Positions 14,054-15,643 of a stretch of 15,643 nucleotides of DNA are shown here, one piece after another. The stretch is taken from NCBI GenBank assembly GCA_022866645.1, contig JALHUQ010000044.1, forward strand, positions 1 through 15,643. The letters are read 5' to 3'. The notes beneath the pieces were generated by a model. That model ran no database searches. It was not told where the DNA came from and saw nothing but the letters and a program-made list of their open reading frames with translations. The number at the start of each line of letters is the position of its first letter. The first letter of the stretch is position 1. The position numbers and the translations under genes are program-made. This DNA comes from Woeseiaceae bacterium (GTDB taxonomy: Bacteria > Pseudomonadota > Gammaproteobacteria > Steroidobacterales > Woeseiaceae).

Positions 14054-15565
14054 CTAGAAGGCGACGACGTTGGACTCTTTATCGCGTCTGGTTTCGCGAA
14101 TTTGTTTGGCGGCATCGTTTCGACGCTCTTCGAGATCATGTAAATAGCCAGCTGTGACATCTCCAGTCACATATTCGCCCGAGAAGCAGGAGGTATCAAA
14201 TTCTGTGATGTCCGAATTGTCGTGCCGCACGGATCGAATCAGACCATGCAAGTCCTGATAAATCAGACGATCAGCACCGATAATTTCCTGGATCTCTTCG
14301 ATGCTATGGCCGTTCGCGATCAGTTCGCTGGCAGCGGGCATATCGATGCCGTACACGTTCGGATAACGAACAGGCGGCGCGGCCGACGCGAAATAGACTT
14401 TCTTCGCACCCGCTTCGCGCGCCAGTTTGATAATTTGTTGCGAGGTCGTGCCGCGAACGATCGAATCATCCACCAGGAGTACATTCTTGTTGCGAAATTC
14501 GAGGTCTATGGCATTCAGTTTGCGACGCACGGATTTCTTGCGCTCTTCCTGACCTGGCATGATGAATGTACGACCGATGTAGCGGTTCTTGATAAAGCCT
14601 TCCCGGTATTTGACACCCAGGTGATAGGCAACCTGCAATGCCGATGTGCAACTGGTATCGGGAATTGGAATAACAACATCAATGTCATGGTCGGGAAATT
14701 CGCGAACAATCTTACCGGCGAGTTCCTCACCCATGCGTAGCCGCGTCTTATAAACCGACAAATTGTCCAGGATCGAATCCGGACGCGCGAAATAGACGTA
14801 CTCAAAAATGCACGGCGTGTGTTTGGCCCTGCCGGCGTATTCGTGACAGTGAAAATCGCCACCGTTCTCGATGATAATGCACTCGCCCGGATTAACGTCA
14901 CGCACGCGTGAGAATTGCAATATATCGAGGGCCACGCTCTCCGATGCCACCATATAATTCTTGCGGCCCAGGCATTCCTGTTCACCCAGCACCAGGGGGC
15001 GAATACCGTTCGGATCGCGAAAAGCGACAATTCCGAAACCGACGATCAATGCAACGACAGCGTAACCGCCCTTGCATCGTTTATGCAGTGCGTCGATGGC
15101 GTCGAAAACATTTCTTGTGGTCAAGTTGCCTTTGACCCGAACCTGCAACTCGTGAGCCAGTACATTCAGCAATACCTCGGAATCCGAGTTCGTGCTCAGG
15201 TGGCGACGGTCTTCGCCGATGAGGAGTGCCGCAAGCTCATCGTAATTGGTCAGGTTGCCGTTGTGTGCGAGGCAAATGCCGTAAGGTGAGTTGACGTAAA
15301 ATGGCTGTGCTTCAGACGACTTGGATCCACCCGCCGTCGGATAGCGTACATGCCCGATACCGACATGACCCAAAAGGCTCATCATGTGGCGGCTATGAAA
15401 CACATCGCGCACCAGCCCGTTACCCTTGCGTTGCTTAAGCCCGTACTCGTCGCTCCAGGTCACAATGCCCGCCGCGTCTTGTCCCCGGTGCTGCATGACT
15501 GTCAGGGCATCATACAGAGCCTGATTGACGGGATCAGTACTGACTATTCCGACCACACCGCACAT
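14054..15565 (-). CDS. purF: Amidophosphoribosyltransferase (glutamine PRPP amidotransferase)
   Basis: PurF catalyses the first committed step of purine synthesis, PRPP plus glutamine to 5-phosphoribosylamine. The 503-residue length matches E. coli PurF (505). C2 is the N-terminal nucleophile of the class II glutaminase domain, with QHRGQDAAG (25-33), HVRYPTAG (72-79) and HNGNLTN (101-107). The C-terminal PRTase domain has the PRPP loop VLLVDDSIVRGTT (362-374), plus SCTSAL (305-310) and GFIKNRYIGRTFI (323-335). An AAGAGAG ribosome site precedes the ATG, and the upstream gene ends 10 bases before it, as in cvpA-purF operons. The stop is TAG. PurR-type control cannot be judged because the operon promoter lies outside the window. 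Confidence 0.97.
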   Translation of the reverse strand: MCGVVGIVSTDPVNQALYDALTVMQHRGQDAAGIVTWSDEYGLKQRKGNGLVRDVFHSRHMMSLLGHVGIGHVRYPTAGGSKSSEAQPFYVNSPYGICLAHNGNLTNYDELAALLIGEDRRHLSTNSDSEVLLNVLAHELQVRVKGNLTTRNVFDAIDALHKRCKGGYAVVALIVGFGIVAFRDPNGIRPLVLGEQECLGRKNYMVASESVALDILQFSRVRDVNPGECIIIENGGDFHCHEYAGRAKHTPCIFEYVYFARPDSILDNLSVYKTRLRMGEELAGKIVREFPDHDIDVVIPIPDTSCTSALQVAYHLGVKYREGFIKNRYIGRTFIMPGQEERKKSVRRKLNAIDLEFRNKNVLLVDDSIVRGTTSQQIIKLAREAGAKKVYFASAAPPVRYPNVYGIDMPAASELIANGHSIEEIQEIIGADRLIYQDLHGLIRSVRHDNSDITEFDTSCFSGEYVTGDVTAGYLHDLEERRNDAAKQIRETRRDKESNVVAF

Positions 15566-15575
15566 AAGGTCTCTC

Positions 15576-15643
15576 TTAAAGTTTCACCGGCAGGTCTACG
15601 GGCAATTTGTCCGCGACCCCGTCCGGTATGATTAATTCGTACC
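15576..15643 (-). CDS. C-terminus of the gene upstream of purF, possibly cvpA (truncated by window edge)
   Basis: On the minus strand an open frame enters from the window edge and reads YELIIPDGVADKLPVDLPVKL before TAA at 15578-15576, 10 bases before purF. In gammaproteobacteria the gene here is normally cvpA, an inner-membrane protein, but these 21 residues carry no diagnostic motif. The call rests on position only. An amphipathic tail like this would suit a cytoplasmic extension after membrane helices. Confidence 0.5.
   Translation of the reverse strand, partial: YELIIPDGVADKLPVDLPVKL

Noticed and set aside
12620..14143. Two 197-codon open frames on the plus strand opposite the kinase and miaE
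   Set aside because: They are antisense shadows; the minus-strand frames carry complete kinase and di-iron motifs.
1..15643. CRISPR arrays, insertion sequences, riboswitches (including cobalamin), replication origins
   Set aside because: I saw no repeated spacer structure, transposase motifs, B12-box-like sequence upstream of the operon, or origin features.

Overview
The window looks like chromosomal DNA of an aerobic, Gram-negative gammaproteobacterium, probably marine or sedimentary; I cannot name the genus. The reasons are LpxH (lipid A synthesis), the di-iron tRNA hydroxylase MiaE, a Pro-Arg-His-Lys tRNA array with encoded CCA ends, a purF operon, and a PdxH C-terminus. MiaE and PdxH both use O2, so the cell meets oxygen.

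Layout. Bases 2-133 (+) are the end of pdxH. Bases 147-10208 (-) form one tightly packed nine-gene operon. In transcription order it holds: an MttB-superfamily methyltransferase (MttB-3), a corrinoid carrier protein, a DUF1638 protein, a small 'virulence factor'-family protein, a pterin-dependent methyltransferase, a RACo-like 2Fe-2S/ASKHA corrinoid activator, a methylenetetrahydrofolate reductase, and two more MttB paralogues (MttB-2, MttB-1). Upstream of the first gene lie two dyad sites whose centres are 20 bp apart, probably the operator. Bases 10335-10720 (-) hold four tRNA genes (Lys, His, Arg, Pro) with a good promoter at 10778-10806. Bases 10863-12198 (+) hold a periplasmic cyclophilin and lpxH. 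Bases 12210-15643 (-) hold the end of a gene in the usual cvpA position, then purF, an unusual pseudo-receiver/Ser-Thr kinase, and miaE.

How the main operon should work (inference from families). MttB-type enzymes move a methyl group from a methylated amine, most likely a quaternary amine, onto Co(I) of the corrinoid protein. The pterin-dependent enzyme passes it to tetrahydrofolate. The MetF-like reductase, running in the oxidative direction, turns methyl-THF into methylene-THF for one-carbon metabolism. The ASKHA/2Fe-2S protein uses ATP to rescue Co(II) back to Co(I). DUF1638 and the 'virulence factor' protein are embedded with overlapping or close genes and look like uncharacterised accessory parts of the same machine.

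Three points stand out. Three different non-pyrrolysine MttB paralogues share one carrier. The two uncharacterised proteins are physically built into the operon. Short Arg/Gly- or Arg-rich tails recur on five of the nine proteins.
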